The notes under the pieces are model-generated. The model ran no database searches and was not told where the DNA came from. It saw only the letters and a list, made by a program, of their open reading frames with translations. Source: Fibrobacterota bacterium (GTDB lineage: Bacteria; Fibrobacterota; Chitinivibrionia; Chitinivibrionales; Chitinispirillaceae). Taken from it: a stretch of 64,000 nt of DNA. The DNA lies in assembly GCA_023436205.1 (NCBI GenBank), contig JAEZKC010000068.1, positions 62,001 to 126,000 on the forward strand, written 5' to 3'. The translations under genes and the position numbers were made by a program. Of the stretch, positions 26,250-35,639 are shown piece after piece (the stretch's first letter is position 1; the number at the start of each line of letters is the position of its first letter).

Positions 26250-27026
26250 ATGAAAGACAAACTGAAGAGGGGCGAATCAGCTGCTGTAGAAATGGATCTG
26301 AAAGTTTTCATGAATCTCATGGTGGTGCTCATTCCCATGCTACTGGTTTCTGCCGAATTCGCCAAAGTATCAGTAATCGATATTAAGCTGCCTCCGGGGG
26401 GTAGTCAGCATGATAGTGCATCATCCTGGAAACCTCAGGACAATCTCTTGAAACTGACAGCCATCATTACAGATTCAGTATTGACCTTGGGAGCCAAAGG
26501 CGGCTTTCTGCCCAGCATGCACTATAAAGAGTTTCACAAGTACATAACTCGCGGCACTAACGAGGAAATTCTGCTTCCCTTTTATCCTTCGCAAAGAGCG
26601 GTTCATCCTGTAAGTGGAAGAGAACTCCAGGAATCTGAAAAGAGTGAGATTCTGCTTTACAGTTGCACTGAAGCAGGAGAAATTCAGAATGGGCTCTATA
26701 CTGTTCATGGGGAACTGCTTCTGGATGCAGATAATAAACCTTTGGGAAAAGTGGAAAAGGGTCAGACTGTAACCGTACTTTCAAATCCAAGGCGTTCGAT
26801 CAGGGTGGATGACCCGAAGGATTATACTTTGAAACCGCTCTCTCTCTATGATGAACTTCAGAACAGACTCATGATGGTTAGAGACCGTTTCAGGGAATCT
26901 GAAGATGCTTCGAACATTACCATAGCAGCGGAGAACAATGTGGCATACGACAAGATTGTGCAGATTATGGATAAAGCTAGAAATGCGGAGTTTTCAAATA
27001 TAGCAGTAGCGAAGCTGCGTTCCTAA
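26250..27026 (+). CDS. ExbD/TolR-like biopolymer transport protein with enlarged periplasmic region
   Basis: A 258-residue protein. A short cytoplasmic N-terminus with an acidic residue (VEMDLKVFMNLMVVLIPMLLVS) leads into one membrane helix at about residues 21-40. The Asp-containing helix start and the C-terminal SNITIAAENNVAYDKIVQIMDKAR followed by FSNIAVAKL are characteristic of ExbD/TolR, which harness proton-motive force with ExbB/TolQ. Typical ExbD proteins are about 140 residues; here an extra segment of roughly 100 residues lies between the helix and the conserved C-terminal fold. The Shine-Dalgarno is good (GGAGG). No exbB/tolQ or tonB partner is visible within the window, so the partner must be encoded elsewhere. 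Confidence 0.7.
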   Translation: MKDKLKRGESAAVEMDLKVFMNLMVVLIPMLLVSAEFAKVSVIDIKLPPGGSQHDSASSWKPQDNLLKLTAIITDSVLTLGAKGGFLPSMHYKEFHKYITRGTNEEILLPFYPSQRAVHPVSGRELQESEKSEILLYSCTEAGEIQNGLYTVHGELLLDADNKPLGKVEKGQTVTVLSNPRRSIRVDDPKDYTLKPLSLYDELQNRLMMVRDRFRESEDASNITIAAENNVAYDKIVQIMDKARNAEFSNIAVAKLRS

Positions 27027-27034
27027 ATTAAAAA

Positions 27035-27065
27035 GGCCCGGGCGGGAATGATTTCCGCCTGGGCC
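27035..27065 (-). terminator. Intrinsic terminator of ispG
   Basis: GGCCC-x-GGCGG and CCGCC-x-GGGCC form a strong hairpin. On the minus strand it is followed by a run TTTTTAATTT, directly after the ispG stop codon. It also lies just past the ExbD-like gene on the plus strand but has no T-run in that direction. Confidence 0.8.
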
Positions 27066-27087
27066 AGCAATTTGTAAGGGGTTTGGA

Positions 27088-28161
27088 TCAGCAGGATTTA
27101 TTGCCTTCCGACCAGATCCTGATTTCTTCCTCAAGCCGGCTCAGAAGCATCTCCTCTTTTACTTTGACAAGCGCTTTCCCTTTGACGAAAATCAATCCCT
27201 CCCCTTTGCCTCCGGCGACACCGATATCGGCATCCTTGGCTTCCCCCGGTCCGTTTACTACACAACCCATTACGGCTACCTTGACAGGTGATTGAAGGCG
27301 TGATACCAGATCCTCCACCTTAAGAGCCAGACTAGCCACATCAATCTGGGTTCTGCCGCAGGTGGGGCAAGCTATTACGACCGGTCCTTGTAAAAGATCA
27401 AGGGATTTAAGTATTTCCTTGGCTACAAAAATTTCCTGAACTGGGTCTCCGGCAAGCGAAACCCGCAGGGTATCTCCGATTCCCTCGGCAAGGAGCGTTC
27501 CCAGACCCACAGCTGACCGGATTGAACCACTGCGTACTGTGCCCGATTCGGTAATCCCGATATGCTGAGGTACATCACTTTGTTCGGCCAGCGCCCGGCA
27601 GGCTTTAACGGTGGTCAGAACATCACTTGCTTTTATAGATACAATGAGATCTCTGAAATTCTCCTGTTCAAAGAACCGGACGTAGTTGATTGCACTCTCA
27701 GCCAATGCCTCAGGAGTGGGTCCTCCATACTTTTCCAGCAGATTTTTCTCCAGTGATCCGGAATTTACCCCGACACGAATGGGAATTTTTGCCTGACGGG
27801 CTGAATGGATTACAGCTTTGACTTTTTCCGTACTGCCGATATTACCGGGATTGATGCGGATTTTGTCTGCACCGGCCTCAATGGCGCCGATGGCCAGCCG
27901 ATAGTCGAAATGGATATCCGCCACTAAGGGAAGGTCTGTCTGGTTCCTAATGCTCCTGAATGCTTCGACAGCTTCTGAATCGGGAACCGCGATTCGTACG
28001 ATTTGGCAACCGGCACTTTTTAACTGTTCAATTTGGAGCAGTGTGTTCTCTACATCACCGGCTCGGGTATTTGTCATAGACTGAATTACAATCTGATTGC
28101 CATTGCCTATCGGCAGATGTCTGACTTTAACTTCTCGGGTCTTTTTTCTTGAAAATTGCAT
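27088..28161 (-). CDS. ispG: 4-hydroxy-3-methylbut-2-enyl diphosphate synthase
   Basis: IspG (GcpE) of the non-mevalonate isoprenoid pathway. It is a 4Fe-4S enzyme that reductively dehydrates MEcPP to HMBPP in the cytoplasm. The N-terminal barrel shows GNGNQIVIQSMTNTRAGD and ADIHFDYRLA. The cluster ligands are the CPTCGRTQ pair and the Cys in GCVVNGPGEAKDADIGVAGG. At 357 residues from the ATG at 28161 it has the compact bacterial form, without the extra plant or chlamydial domain. A TTG eight codons upstream is open but has no ribosome-binding site. It is a single-gene unit. Confidence 0.95.
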   Translation of the reverse strand: MQFSRKKTREVKVRHLPIGNGNQIVIQSMTNTRAGDVENTLLQIEQLKSAGCQIVRIAVPDSEAVEAFRSIRNQTDLPLVADIHFDYRLAIGAIEAGADKIRINPGNIGSTEKVKAVIHSARQAKIPIRVGVNSGSLEKNLLEKYGGPTPEALAESAINYVRFFEQENFRDLIVSIKASDVLTTVKACRALAEQSDVPQHIGITESGTVRSGSIRSAVGLGTLLAEGIGDTLRVSLAGDPVQEIFVAKEILKSLDLLQGPVVIACPTCGRTQIDVASLALKVEDLVSRLQSPVKVAVMGCVVNGPGEAKDADIGVAGGKGEGLIFVKGKALVKVKEEMLLSRLEEEIRIWSEGNKSC

Positions 28162-28245
28162 CAATTTACCGTTCTGTAAAAGCAAAAAACTGAGGGTCCC
28201 CTGCCGATACAGGGAATTTGTAATATTGAATTATCAATTTAATTG

Positions 28246-29382
28246 TTATATACCATCCGCTTCTAACTCGATATCTGATCCGTTCAGTCCAGTCACAGCC
28301 AGAGTGCCTGCGTTCACTTTAGCGCCGTCTGCTCTGGTACCGAACCCGTTGGCATTTCCTTTATACTGCACGTCCACTTTGAGCATCTTGCTTTTCCCGT
28401 CCCAGGATCTTTCCCGAGCCGCACTTACCCCCGCCATTGCACCGATAGCTGCAACTATAGCGTTTTTGGCTTTAAATGTGCCCACATTACTAACACTTAC
28501 GTTGAGCGAAACTCCATTATTGAGTTGATTGGACCAATCCTTCATAATCGCATCGATCAACTTACCGCAGGCTGCATCTGAAGCTTTTTCGATAGCCTGG
28601 TTGCCGGCGATCATGGGGTTGATGTGCACTTTTGCCGCTCTTCCATTTTCAGTGGCGATGATTCTTCCGTTGGAGCAGTTGATTGCCCGCAGAGACACTT
28701 CACCCTGTACGGAAGTCATTCCCCCAAGATTAACGGTCATATTCTCAGCTTTTCTGCTGATTGCAGTTCCCAGGATAACCACTTCAGCTCCGTATTGAGC
28801 TCCGATGGACGCGGCCTCAGCAACATTGCCGTCCAGAAGCGCCATCTGTTGTTTTGATGACTTGATAGTAGCTACGACACTGGGATCCACAAGTTCGAAT
28901 CCATAAGGGTCCTTGAGAAACTTAATAAGAGCTGTTTCGGAGGTTTGATTTGTGGGCAGATGATCTCCGATGTTGTTTTCATCGATGATCACCATGACCT
29001 TTGGCTTGTCCATGGATTCCAGAAGAATCTGAAAAGCTGCAAGATCATCACGCATGGAACTCTTTGATAACCATGCTTTGATCTTAATCTCAAGTCCCCC
29101 TTCCGGGGTTTTGGCTTCCTTTATTATTTCGTACTTTTTGACATTACCAGTAGTTTTTGTGATGATCTGATCCCTTTTGAGCATGAAATTTTCTATTTCA
29201 GTCTGGGAAATGAGCACAGTGCCGATTCCTTTTTCCACTGCATCCCGTTTGGCGGCAATGAGAGCTTCATTGCGGTTCATGCCGAAGCCGATTCCTTCAG
29301 TGACAAAACTGTCCTGATTCTGACTGTAGGCACTACATAGAAACAGAGACAGAAATGCGAATACAACCAGGTGCTTATACAT
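28246..29382 (-). CDS. FlgT/LPP20-like secreted protein
   Basis: A 378-residue protein with GGAGG before the ATG and a signal peptide (MYKHLVVFAFLSLFLCSAYS). The first mature domain (VTEGIGFGMNRNEALIAAKRDAVEKGIGT) has the pattern of FlgT N-terminal/LPP20 domains. It is followed by a helix-strand segment ending KIKAWLSKSSMRDDL, a middle domain beginning PKVMVIIDENNIGDHLP that resembles the CsgG/FlgT middle domain, and a Gly-rich C-terminal part. In Vibrio FlgT forms the H-ring of the flagellar basal body. Here no flagellar genes are nearby, so a periplasmic or outer-membrane assembly role is inferred only from fold. Confidence 0.6.
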   Translation of the reverse strand: MYKHLVVFAFLSLFLCSAYSQNQDSFVTEGIGFGMNRNEALIAAKRDAVEKGIGTVLISQTEIENFMLKRDQIITKTTGNVKKYEIIKEAKTPEGGLEIKIKAWLSKSSMRDDLAAFQILLESMDKPKVMVIIDENNIGDHLPTNQTSETALIKFLKDPYGFELVDPSVVATIKSSKQQMALLDGNVAEAASIGAQYGAEVVILGTAISRKAENMTVNLGGMTSVQGEVSLRAINCSNGRIIATENGRAAKVHINPMIAGNQAIEKASDAACGKLIDAIMKDWSNQLNNGVSLNVSVSNVGTFKAKNAIVAAIGAMAGVSAARERSWDGKSKMLKVDVQYKGNANGFGTRADGAKVNAGTLAVTGLNGSDIELEADGI

Positions 29383-29543
29383 ATTTCCTCCAGAGTGGTG
29401 GGGTATTAGATGTCACTTTAGAATAGACGAATAGAAATATACAAAGAGACATTAGTTAACTGAAAAAAAGGTTTATTTGTATTAAGTAGTATATCATAGT
29501 AAATCTAAAAGGTCAGTGATTTTGATCACGAGACAGTCTGGTG

Positions 29544-29584
29544 CCCCGTAGGTGACTTATAAAACCCATGTTGCACCTCTGGGG
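29544..29584. repeat. REP-like palindrome 3
   Basis: A 41-bp copy, CCCCGTAGGTG...CACCTCTGGGG, in the 291-bp A+T-rich gap between the FlgT-like gene and the next barrel gene. Nothing else is recognised in that gap. Confidence 0.85.
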
Positions 29585-29673
29585 AACGTAACTCATTGAT
29601 TTTTCTAAATTCTGTTACTTCTATAAAGGTATAAACCTTGCTTATATCAAATAGTATCAGCAAGGAGATGGCT

Positions 29674-30135
29674 ATGCGTAAAATTATTCCCCTGTTCATT
29701 TTGGTTTTTTCTTCCCTGCTTCCTGCTCAGGATATCCCGAAATTTGAACTTGGGGCGATCCTGGGGGTAGAAACCGGGCTGAGTGCCAAATACTGGTATA
29801 CCCCAAGGACTGCTCTAGATGCTGCAGTGGCCTGGGCTTTCGGTGATGTGGGAATGTTTTCTGTGCATGGTGATTACCTCGTACACTCAAACTTTTTTAA
29901 TTTTTACAATGGCGATCTTGCTTTGTACACCGGAGTGGGGTCGCGGGTAAGAATAAGTGACGACTGGTTTGTAAAAGCAAGAATACCGTTTGGCACCGAA
30001 TACCTCTTCCCCAATCAGCCGCTGAGCATGTTTGCGGAGATTGTCCCCGGTGTGGAAGTGCTTCCTGAAACGGTATTCAGGTTGGGCGGGGGAATCGGAG
30101 TGCGGGTGACCTTAGGAAAGGTAAATAGCAGATAG
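29674..30135 (+). CDS. Small predicted outer-membrane barrel protein
   Basis: A 153-residue secreted protein. The ATG at 29674 is six bases after AAGGAG and gives a clean signal peptide (MRKIIPLFILVFSSLLPAQ). An earlier TTG at 29638 is rejected. The mature part consists of short amphipathic strands rich in Gly, Tyr and Phe (GAILGVETGLSAKYWYTPRT, LALYTGVGSRVRISDDWF) and ends with a strand GGIGVRVTLGK. The size fits an eight-stranded barrel of the OmpA-N or OmpW class, but no family is assigned. It converges on the SLBB export gene. Confidence 0.6.
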   Translation: MRKIIPLFILVFSSLLPAQDIPKFELGAILGVETGLSAKYWYTPRTALDAAVAWAFGDVGMFSVHGDYLVHSNFFNFYNGDLALYTGVGSRVRISDDWFVKARIPFGTEYLFPNQPLSMFAEIVPGVEVLPETVFRLGGGIGVRVTLGKVNSR

Positions 30136-30154
30136 GAAGGGAGTATTCCCTTCC

Positions 30155-32590
30155 CTAAAATTTGTTCACCGCAATGATTAGAGTCACTAGCGCACTGATA
30201 AATCCGGTAATTTTGAAGGCGGCATCAGCCGTATCCACAAAAAGTCTGTGCGGATTCGTATAGCGGATTTTTGCAGGAACTACAACTGCATCACCCGGTT
30301 CCAGCCGAATAGATTCGATTCGGGTGCTTTTGCTGGTGATAATGCTGCCATTGGCCTTAATCACATACATGTGCTTCTTGTCTGCGTTCTCTTTAAGACC
30401 ACCGGCAATCTCCAGATAATGGGCAGCTACCGGATTTGTTTCTTCATAACGGAAGGTGGCCGGATTGAACACCTCTCCAAGAACTGAAACGGTATTAAGG
30501 TTTCTGGGGATGAACAGACTGTCCCGGTTCTCCAAGGAAAAGTTCGAATAATTTTTTTCGTCAGTCATATCGATGACAACCCGTCCAATAGCCTCATTGG
30601 CACTAAGCTTTTCCTTGAGAAGCATCTGCTGTTCAAGAAGTGCCGATGCATCAGCATTGGCGGTGACAGCCAGTTCTGCAGAAAGACGCAGTATATCCGT
30701 TTCAAGCTGCTTTGTGTAATCGGCAAGTCTTCTCTGCTCAAGATCCTTCACCGACTTGCGGGTAAAGAGTGCGGCCGACAGGTGGGCATCGGCTTTAAAC
30801 CCCCCGGCCCTCTTGATAAGGTCTCCCAGAGTTTCTCCTTCAAAGATGACATAGGTTCCGGGATAGACAACTTGACCTCTGAGCTCAACCTGTCTTTCGT
30901 CCTCCCAGCCTTTTCTGCTCCTGATGTAAACCCGGTCCCCCCTCATCAGCACCTTGTTGTTGTCCGGGTCATCCTGCATGGCCCCCTCGGTAGAAAAATC
31001 GATTTTATCGGTAGTCACCCGCTCACTGGACATCTGTCTTCTATAGAGTTCGCCCCGCTGAGGACTCGCCTCATCACTCAAACCTCCCGCCTGCAGAATA
31101 AGATCCCTTACGGTCATATTATCCAGCAATTTGTATTTGCCCGGAGTAGTAACTGCACCATCGATACTTACCGATCGGTCGGGATTGAAAAAGTCTTTAT
31201 GATAGATAATAATCTCATCCTGTTCCTGAAGGATCAGGTTGTCTTTGGAATCTTCAGACTCAAGTGCATTGTGAAGGTTAAAAGGGACAATTCTTTCCAG
31301 GTAGGATGGCGGAGTTTTGCGCACTACAACGGCATATTCAAAGTAGGTTTCAGGCAACAGTGCCTGGTAGTCGGGAATAAGATCCCTGATTCGTTGCTTG
31401 TCCTTAAACTCATATTTGCCAGGTCTGAGCACATTTCCACGGAGATACACCGCATTTTGGGTTTTTGTAAGAACGGGAAATACTTTCACCACATCACCAT
31501 CAACAATCTGAAAATCAGGCATTGACATTTTGGCAGAATCGATATCCAGGATCACCTGATATTTGTTTTGGTAATACCTTTCTACTTGAATGCGGTTGGT
31601 CCAGGCTGATGGACTTAAACCTCCAGCCAGATCAAGCACTTCCGACAGTTTAGCCGGTCCTTTCAGCTCATAGAGAGCGCTTCTTCTCACATTTCCCGCC
31701 ACAGCAACCATCTCTTTAGTGATAGGAACAAGGATCACATCACCCGACTGCAGTCTCAGCCCGGATTTGTCATTTCCGGACAGCAGAAAATCATAAAAAT
31801 CGACATTGGCTATCAGTTTTCCATTACGTTTAAGCTGGATATGTCGTAATGACCCCTGTTTAGTGATTCCCCCAGCAGTGAACAGTGCATTGGTTACATT
31901 ACTGAACGGATTCACGGTGTGAAATCCGGGTGATTTCACTTCACCGACAATATACACCCCGATAGGCCTAAGCTCCCCCATGGAAACTGAAACATTGACC
32001 CCCTCTATACTCCCCAGCCTCTCTCCCAAAGAACGCTGAAGAGAGGAAAATGACTGTCCGGCCACGGATACCGGACCTATTCGCGGTATGTCGATGGTTC
32101 CTTCTCTGGTTATCTTGAGGTCATAATTTTCGTTTATTCTTCCCCAGAGATGAATTTTTATTTCATCACCAGCCCTCACCGGATAATCCATTGGTACATT
32201 GCTCATATCTCCGGCGGAGAAACTTTGTGCGGCTGATTGGGAGAACACATCGTAACCATAAACCTGGAGGGTGGAAAGAATGCTGTCCGGAAGAATATTT
32301 ACCCCTTTGAGCATCTTTTCGTAGATGGAAAACTCGGAAGTACTGTCCTGTTTGTATCTGACAGTAGTATCTCTTAGTGAATCGAGTGAATCGGATTTCA
32401 TGGATGAATAGAGTTCAAGGGAATCCTTGATCCCCCGGCTCTTTAAAAACCGGTTCATTTGAATTGAAATTCCCTCATTCTGAGCACTTTTCTGCATCTG
32501 GCGAAGAACCTCGGGTGAAACGGATTGCTGCGCTGAGAGAGAAAAAAGGGACAGAAAAACAACCGTAACCGAAAAACGGGAAAACATCAT
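30155..32590 (-). CDS. Wza-like polysaccharide export protein with multiple SLBB domains
   Basis: A protein of about 811 residues. The start chosen is the ATG at 32590, which overlaps the stop of the dehydrogenase gene (TGATG) and opens a signal peptide (FSRFSVTVVFLSLFSLSAQ). A Poly_export domain (YPVRAGDEIKIHLWGRINEN to GTIDIPRIGPVSVAG) is followed by at least five SLBB-type beta-grasp repeats, e.g. RPIGVYIVGEVKSPGFHTV, AVYLRGNVLRPGKYEFKD, SVSIDGAVTTPGKYKLLDNM and ELRGQVVYPGTYVIFEGE. A C-terminal membrane helix (ITGFISALVTLIIAV) ends the protein. It is roughly twice the length of E. coli Wza. The expected role is the periplasmic/outer-membrane channel for exopolysaccharide or capsule, co-expressed with the nucleotide-sugar enzymes upstream. 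Confidence 0.87.
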   Translation of the reverse strand: MMFSRFSVTVVFLSLFSLSAQQSVSPEVLRQMQKSAQNEGISIQMNRFLKSRGIKDSLELYSSMKSDSLDSLRDTTVRYKQDSTSEFSIYEKMLKGVNILPDSILSTLQVYGYDVFSQSAAQSFSAGDMSNVPMDYPVRAGDEIKIHLWGRINENYDLKITREGTIDIPRIGPVSVAGQSFSSLQRSLGERLGSIEGVNVSVSMGELRPIGVYIVGEVKSPGFHTVNPFSNVTNALFTAGGITKQGSLRHIQLKRNGKLIANVDFYDFLLSGNDKSGLRLQSGDVILVPITKEMVAVAGNVRRSALYELKGPAKLSEVLDLAGGLSPSAWTNRIQVERYYQNKYQVILDIDSAKMSMPDFQIVDGDVVKVFPVLTKTQNAVYLRGNVLRPGKYEFKDKQRIRDLIPDYQALLPETYFEYAVVVRKTPPSYLERIVPFNLHNALESEDSKDNLILQEQDEIIIYHKDFFNPDRSVSIDGAVTTPGKYKLLDNMTVRDLILQAGGLSDEASPQRGELYRRQMSSERVTTDKIDFSTEGAMQDDPDNNKVLMRGDRVYIRSRKGWEDERQVELRGQVVYPGTYVIFEGETLGDLIKRAGGFKADAHLSAALFTRKSVKDLEQRRLADYTKQLETDILRLSAELAVTANADASALLEQQMLLKEKLSANEAIGRVVIDMTDEKNYSNFSLENRDSLFIPRNLNTVSVLGEVFNPATFRYEETNPVAAHYLEIAGGLKENADKKHMYVIKANGSIITSKSTRIESIRLEPGDAVVVPAKIRYTNPHRLFVDTADAAFKITGFISALVTLIIAVNKF

Positions 32591-33828
32591 CAGGAAACCG
32601 CCTGCTTTATATCGTAAAAAATGCCATTGTTTACCAGACATGATTTCAGCTCATTGGGATCTTTAAGAAATTGAGCATGCTTCACTGCCAGAATAACAGC
32701 TTCGTAGTTGCCGGGTTTGGGGGAAGCAATAAGATCCATCCCGTATTCCTCTTTGACCTCCGCGGGATCGGCAACCGGATCCCAGATATCGGTGCGCACG
32801 CCGAAGTCATTGAGTTCCTTAATGATATCTATAACTTTAGAGTTTCGGATATCCGGCACGTTTTCTTTGAATGTTATCCCCAGAATGAGAACCCGGCCAT
32901 CCATTACCTTCAACTTGTGATGAATCATCTTCTTTATAAGTTCACGGGCAAAATAGCGACCCATCGCGTCGTTAATGCGCCTTCCGGCCATGATAATTTG
33001 AGGGTGATGACCGATTTCCTCTGCTTTGTAGGCCAGATAGTAGGGATCGACCCCGATGCAGTGACCACCCACCAGACCGGGTTCAAAATGCAGGAAGTTC
33101 CATTTGGTTCCGGCGGCTTCCAGTACATCCCTGGTGCTGATCTTCATCTTGTCGAAAATGATACGCAGCTCATTCATGAGAGCAATGTTTATATCACGCT
33201 GAGTATTTTCAATGACTTTGGCCGCCTCGGCAACCTTAATGGAAGGTGCTTTGTGAACACCGGCTTTCACTGCGGCACTGTAAACCTGAGCAACTTTATC
33301 CAGCGTTTCTTCAGTATCGCCAGAGACGATTTTTTTAATGGTGGAAACGGTATGGACCTTGTCTCCCGGATTTATTCTTTCAGGAGAGTAGCCCACAAAG
33401 AAATCCTGCTTCCATTTCATTCCCGAGGTTTTTTCCAGTACCGGTACGCATTCATCTTCGGTAACACCGGGATAAACCGTTGATTCATAAACCACTACAG
33501 CACCGCGCTGCAGATTTGCTCCCACCGTTTCTGAAGAGCGATACAGGGGTGTGAGGTCGGGATTTTTGTGTTCATCGATAGGCGTGGGGACCGCTACAAT
33601 GATGAACTCTGATTCCTTTATGATTGAAGGCTGATTCGAGAACTGAATGCCACTGTCTCGCAGAGCCTGAGAAGCTACTTCACCATTGGGATCGTGGAAG
33701 GTTTTTAACGCCTTTACCCGACTTTCCCTGATGTCGAAACCAGATACCTGAAAATATTTAGCCAGCTCCACTGCAAGCGGCAGCCCTACATACCCTAACC
33801 CTACCACACAGATTTTCGGCTTGTACAT
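32590..33828 (-). CDS. UDP-sugar 6-dehydrogenase (TviB/WbpA-like)
   Basis: A 412-residue nucleotide-sugar dehydrogenase that makes a UDP-hexuronate or UDP-N-acetylhexosaminuronate for surface polysaccharide. The NAD-binding Rossmann motif VVGLGYVGLPLAVELA is at the start, followed by VAVPTPID and VYESTVYPGVTEDECVP. The central region contains VAEAAKVIENTQRDINIALMN, and GLVGGHCIGVDPYYLAYKA holds the catalytic Cys. The C-terminal domain has LGITFKENVPDIRNSK. This pattern fits the TviB/WbpA/WecC branch rather than Ugd. The ATG at 33828 has GAGGA just upstream; a longer frame to 33888 lacks support. It is co-translated with the SLBB exporter. Confidence 0.9.
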   Translation of the reverse strand: MYKPKICVVGLGYVGLPLAVELAKYFQVSGFDIRESRVKALKTFHDPNGEVASQALRDSGIQFSNQPSIIKESEFIIVAVPTPIDEHKNPDLTPLYRSSETVGANLQRGAVVVYESTVYPGVTEDECVPVLEKTSGMKWKQDFFVGYSPERINPGDKVHTVSTIKKIVSGDTEETLDKVAQVYSAAVKAGVHKAPSIKVAEAAKVIENTQRDINIALMNELRIIFDKMKISTRDVLEAAGTKWNFLHFEPGLVGGHCIGVDPYYLAYKAEEIGHHPQIIMAGRRINDAMGRYFARELIKKMIHHKLKVMDGRVLILGITFKENVPDIRNSKVIDIIKELNDFGVRTDIWDPVADPAEVKEEYGMDLIASPKPGNYEAVILAVKHAQFLKDPNELKSCLVNNGIFYDIKQAVS

Positions 33829-33987
33829 AGATTCCTCTTCGTTTTGAGTTTCTGAACCGGGATCATGATTTAAGAATCCTACATGCAAGTGTTCTGCCAG
33901 ACTGATGGCAATTCAGAACTCAAAAAACACTTAAGATCAGAAAAAAAATAAGCTGTAAAAGACCCTAAGTATACTAAAAATAACCAC

Positions 33988-34944
33988 TTAACGTCCCTTG
34001 CCGCCAAAATATTCAAGGTACCACTCCACAAACTTGCCCACTCCCTCCTGCACATCAGTCCGGGGCTCGAAACCAAGGGCTCTCATTTTGGAAATATCGG
34101 CAACGGTTGCGGGCACATCACCAGGCTGCATGGGCAGCATGTTGAGAGTGGCTTTCCTGCCCAGATGTTTCTCAATAACACTAATAAAATCAAGCAGTTC
34201 CTCTGCTCTGCTGTTACCTATATTGTAAAGCTCGTAGGGTCTGGGGTTATCAAGCACTCGGATGATTCCGTCCACCACATCGTCCACATAGGTGAAGTTC
34301 CGCTTCATCTTGCCGTTGTTAAAAACATCGATAGGTTTTCCTTCAAGAATGGAACGGGTAAAGAGAAATAACGCCATATCCGGTCTGCCCCATGGTCCGT
34401 AAACAGTAAAAAATCTCAGCCCGGAAGTGGGGATATTGAAAAGATGACTGTAGCAATGGGCCACCAGTTCATTGGATCGTTTGGTGGCTGCGTAAAGCGA
34501 AATGGGGTGATCAACCGGATCACTTTCACTGAAGGGAAGCTTCGTGTTGGATCCATAAACCGATGAAGAAGATGCGTATACGAAATTGTTCACCTTCTGA
34601 TGACGAGAGAGCTCCAGCACGTTAAGAAATCCCTCGTTATTTGATTTCTGGTAGGCGAAAGGATGAGTAAGAGAGTATCTGACTCCAGCCTGTGCAGCCA
34701 AATGACAGACTCTGTCGGGACTGTATTTGTTGAATACCACACTGACTTCCTCTAAATTACACAGGTCGATTCTGTGGAAATGAAAGCCCGGATAGCGACT
34801 GAGTATCTCTAATCGTTTCTCTTTGAGTGCCGGATCATAATAGTTGTTCACTGCATCGATTCCGGCCACTTCATGACCCTTTTCAAGCAGGGTCTTAGTA
34901 AGGTGAAAACCGATAAAACCGGCATTTCCGGTTACCAAGATCAT
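33988..34944 (-). CDS. NAD-dependent nucleotide-sugar epimerase (UDP-glucuronate 4-epimerase-like)
   Basis: A 318-residue extended short-chain dehydrogenase. Features are the NAD motif TGNAGFIGFHLTKTLLEKG, AAQAGVRYSLTHPFAYQKSN (a stretch typical of UDP-glucuronate 4-epimerases), the catalytic YAATK at the YxxxK position, and RNFTYVDDVVDG. It probably converts UDP-glucuronate to UDP-galacturonate for surface polysaccharide. Its ATG overlaps the ftsE stop by four bases. The dehydrogenase gene follows after 159 bp. A GalE-type specificity remains possible. Confidence 0.87.
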   Translation of the reverse strand: MILVTGNAGFIGFHLTKTLLEKGHEVAGIDAVNNYYDPALKEKRLEILSRYPGFHFHRIDLCNLEEVSVVFNKYSPDRVCHLAAQAGVRYSLTHPFAYQKSNNEGFLNVLELSRHQKVNNFVYASSSSVYGSNTKLPFSESDPVDHPISLYAATKRSNELVAHCYSHLFNIPTSGLRFFTVYGPWGRPDMALFLFTRSILEGKPIDVFNNGKMKRNFTYVDDVVDGIIRVLDNPRPYELYNIGNSRAEELLDFISVIEKHLGRKATLNMLPMQPGDVPATVADISKMRALGFEPRTDVQEGVGKFVEWYLEYFGGKGR

Positions 34945-35639
34945 AGGGCAGCTCCAGTAAATTTGGGTTTTAAGGTGTTGTCTCCGCCCCTGATGAGTGC
35001 GCCTCGTGACAATTCAATCGTGCGATAATGATAAGGGGCGATAAGGTTCATATCGTGAGTGGCCATAATGACCGTAGTTCCCCAGGAGTTGATGGTCTGG
35101 AGAAGATCGAAAATTTCTTTGGATACGGCATTGTCAAGGTTGCCGGTAGGCTCATCTGCCAAAAGAATCCAGGGTTCATTCACTATAGCCCGTGCTATGC
35201 ACACTCTCTGTTGCTCACCGCCTGACAGCTGGTTGGGGAAATTTGAACACTTATGACTCAGCCCGGTGTGAGCAAGCACCCTGAAAACCTTGCGCTTCAC
35301 TTCCCTCTCTGAAACACCGGTGACTCGAAGAGAGAATGCCACGTTTTCGAACACGTTACGGTCGTGGAGGAGTCTGAAATCCTGAAATACAATCCCCAGT
35401 TTTCGCCGGAGAAAGGGAAGATCCTTATGGCGGACTATCTTGGAATCGAATCCGCACACGAGTACCTGGCCCTTGGAAGGTTTTTCTTCCATGTATATAT
35501 GTTTGAGCAATGTGGTCTTTCCGGCACCGCTGGCGCCGATCAAAAAAACGAATTCAGCCTTGTCGATAAAAAACGACAATTGATCCAGCGCACGGAATCC
35601 CCCCTCGTATTCTTTGGATACATGGGAAAACTGAATCAT
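34941..35639 (-). CDS. ftsE: FtsE-like ABC transporter ATPase
   Basis: A 232-residue ABC ATPase starting at the ATG at 35639, which overlaps the preceding methyltransferase stop (ATGA). It has Walker A GASGAGKTTLLKHI, Q-loop VFQDFRLLHDRNVFENVAF, ABC signature LSGGEQQRVCIARA, Walker B WILLADEPTGNLD and the switch His in MATHDMNL. The DFRLLHDRNVFENVAF sequence is typical of FtsE, the divisome ATPase that works with FtsX to activate septal peptidoglycan hydrolases. No ftsX is adjacent; the next gene is the epimerase. A related export ATPase is the alternative reading. Confidence 0.82.
   Translation of the reverse strand: MIQFSHVSKEYEGGFRALDQLSFFIDKAEFVFLIGASGAGKTTLLKHIYMEEKPSKGQVLVCGFDSKIVRHKDLPFLRRKLGIVFQDFRLLHDRNVFENVAFSLRVTGVSEREVKRKVFRVLAHTGLSHKCSNFPNQLSGGEQQRVCIARAIVNEPWILLADEPTGNLDNAVSKEIFDLLQTINSWGTTVIMATHDMNLIAPYHYRTIELSRGALIRGGDNTLKPKFTGAAL

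Noticed and set aside
28246..29382. Evidence for flagella from the FlgT-like protein
   Set aside because: No other flagellar gene is in the window, and FlgT/LPP20-type folds occur in non-motile bacteria.
30782..31525. 247-codon open frame on the plus strand inside the SLBB export gene
   Set aside because: It is antisense to a secure multi-SLBB protein. Its translation shows no domain, and its codon pattern follows from the opposite strand.
32671..33483. 270-codon plus-strand frame inside the UDP-sugar dehydrogenase gene
   Set aside because: It lies entirely within a gene with clear Rossmann and catalytic motifs on the other strand, with no ribosome-binding site and no recognisable fold.
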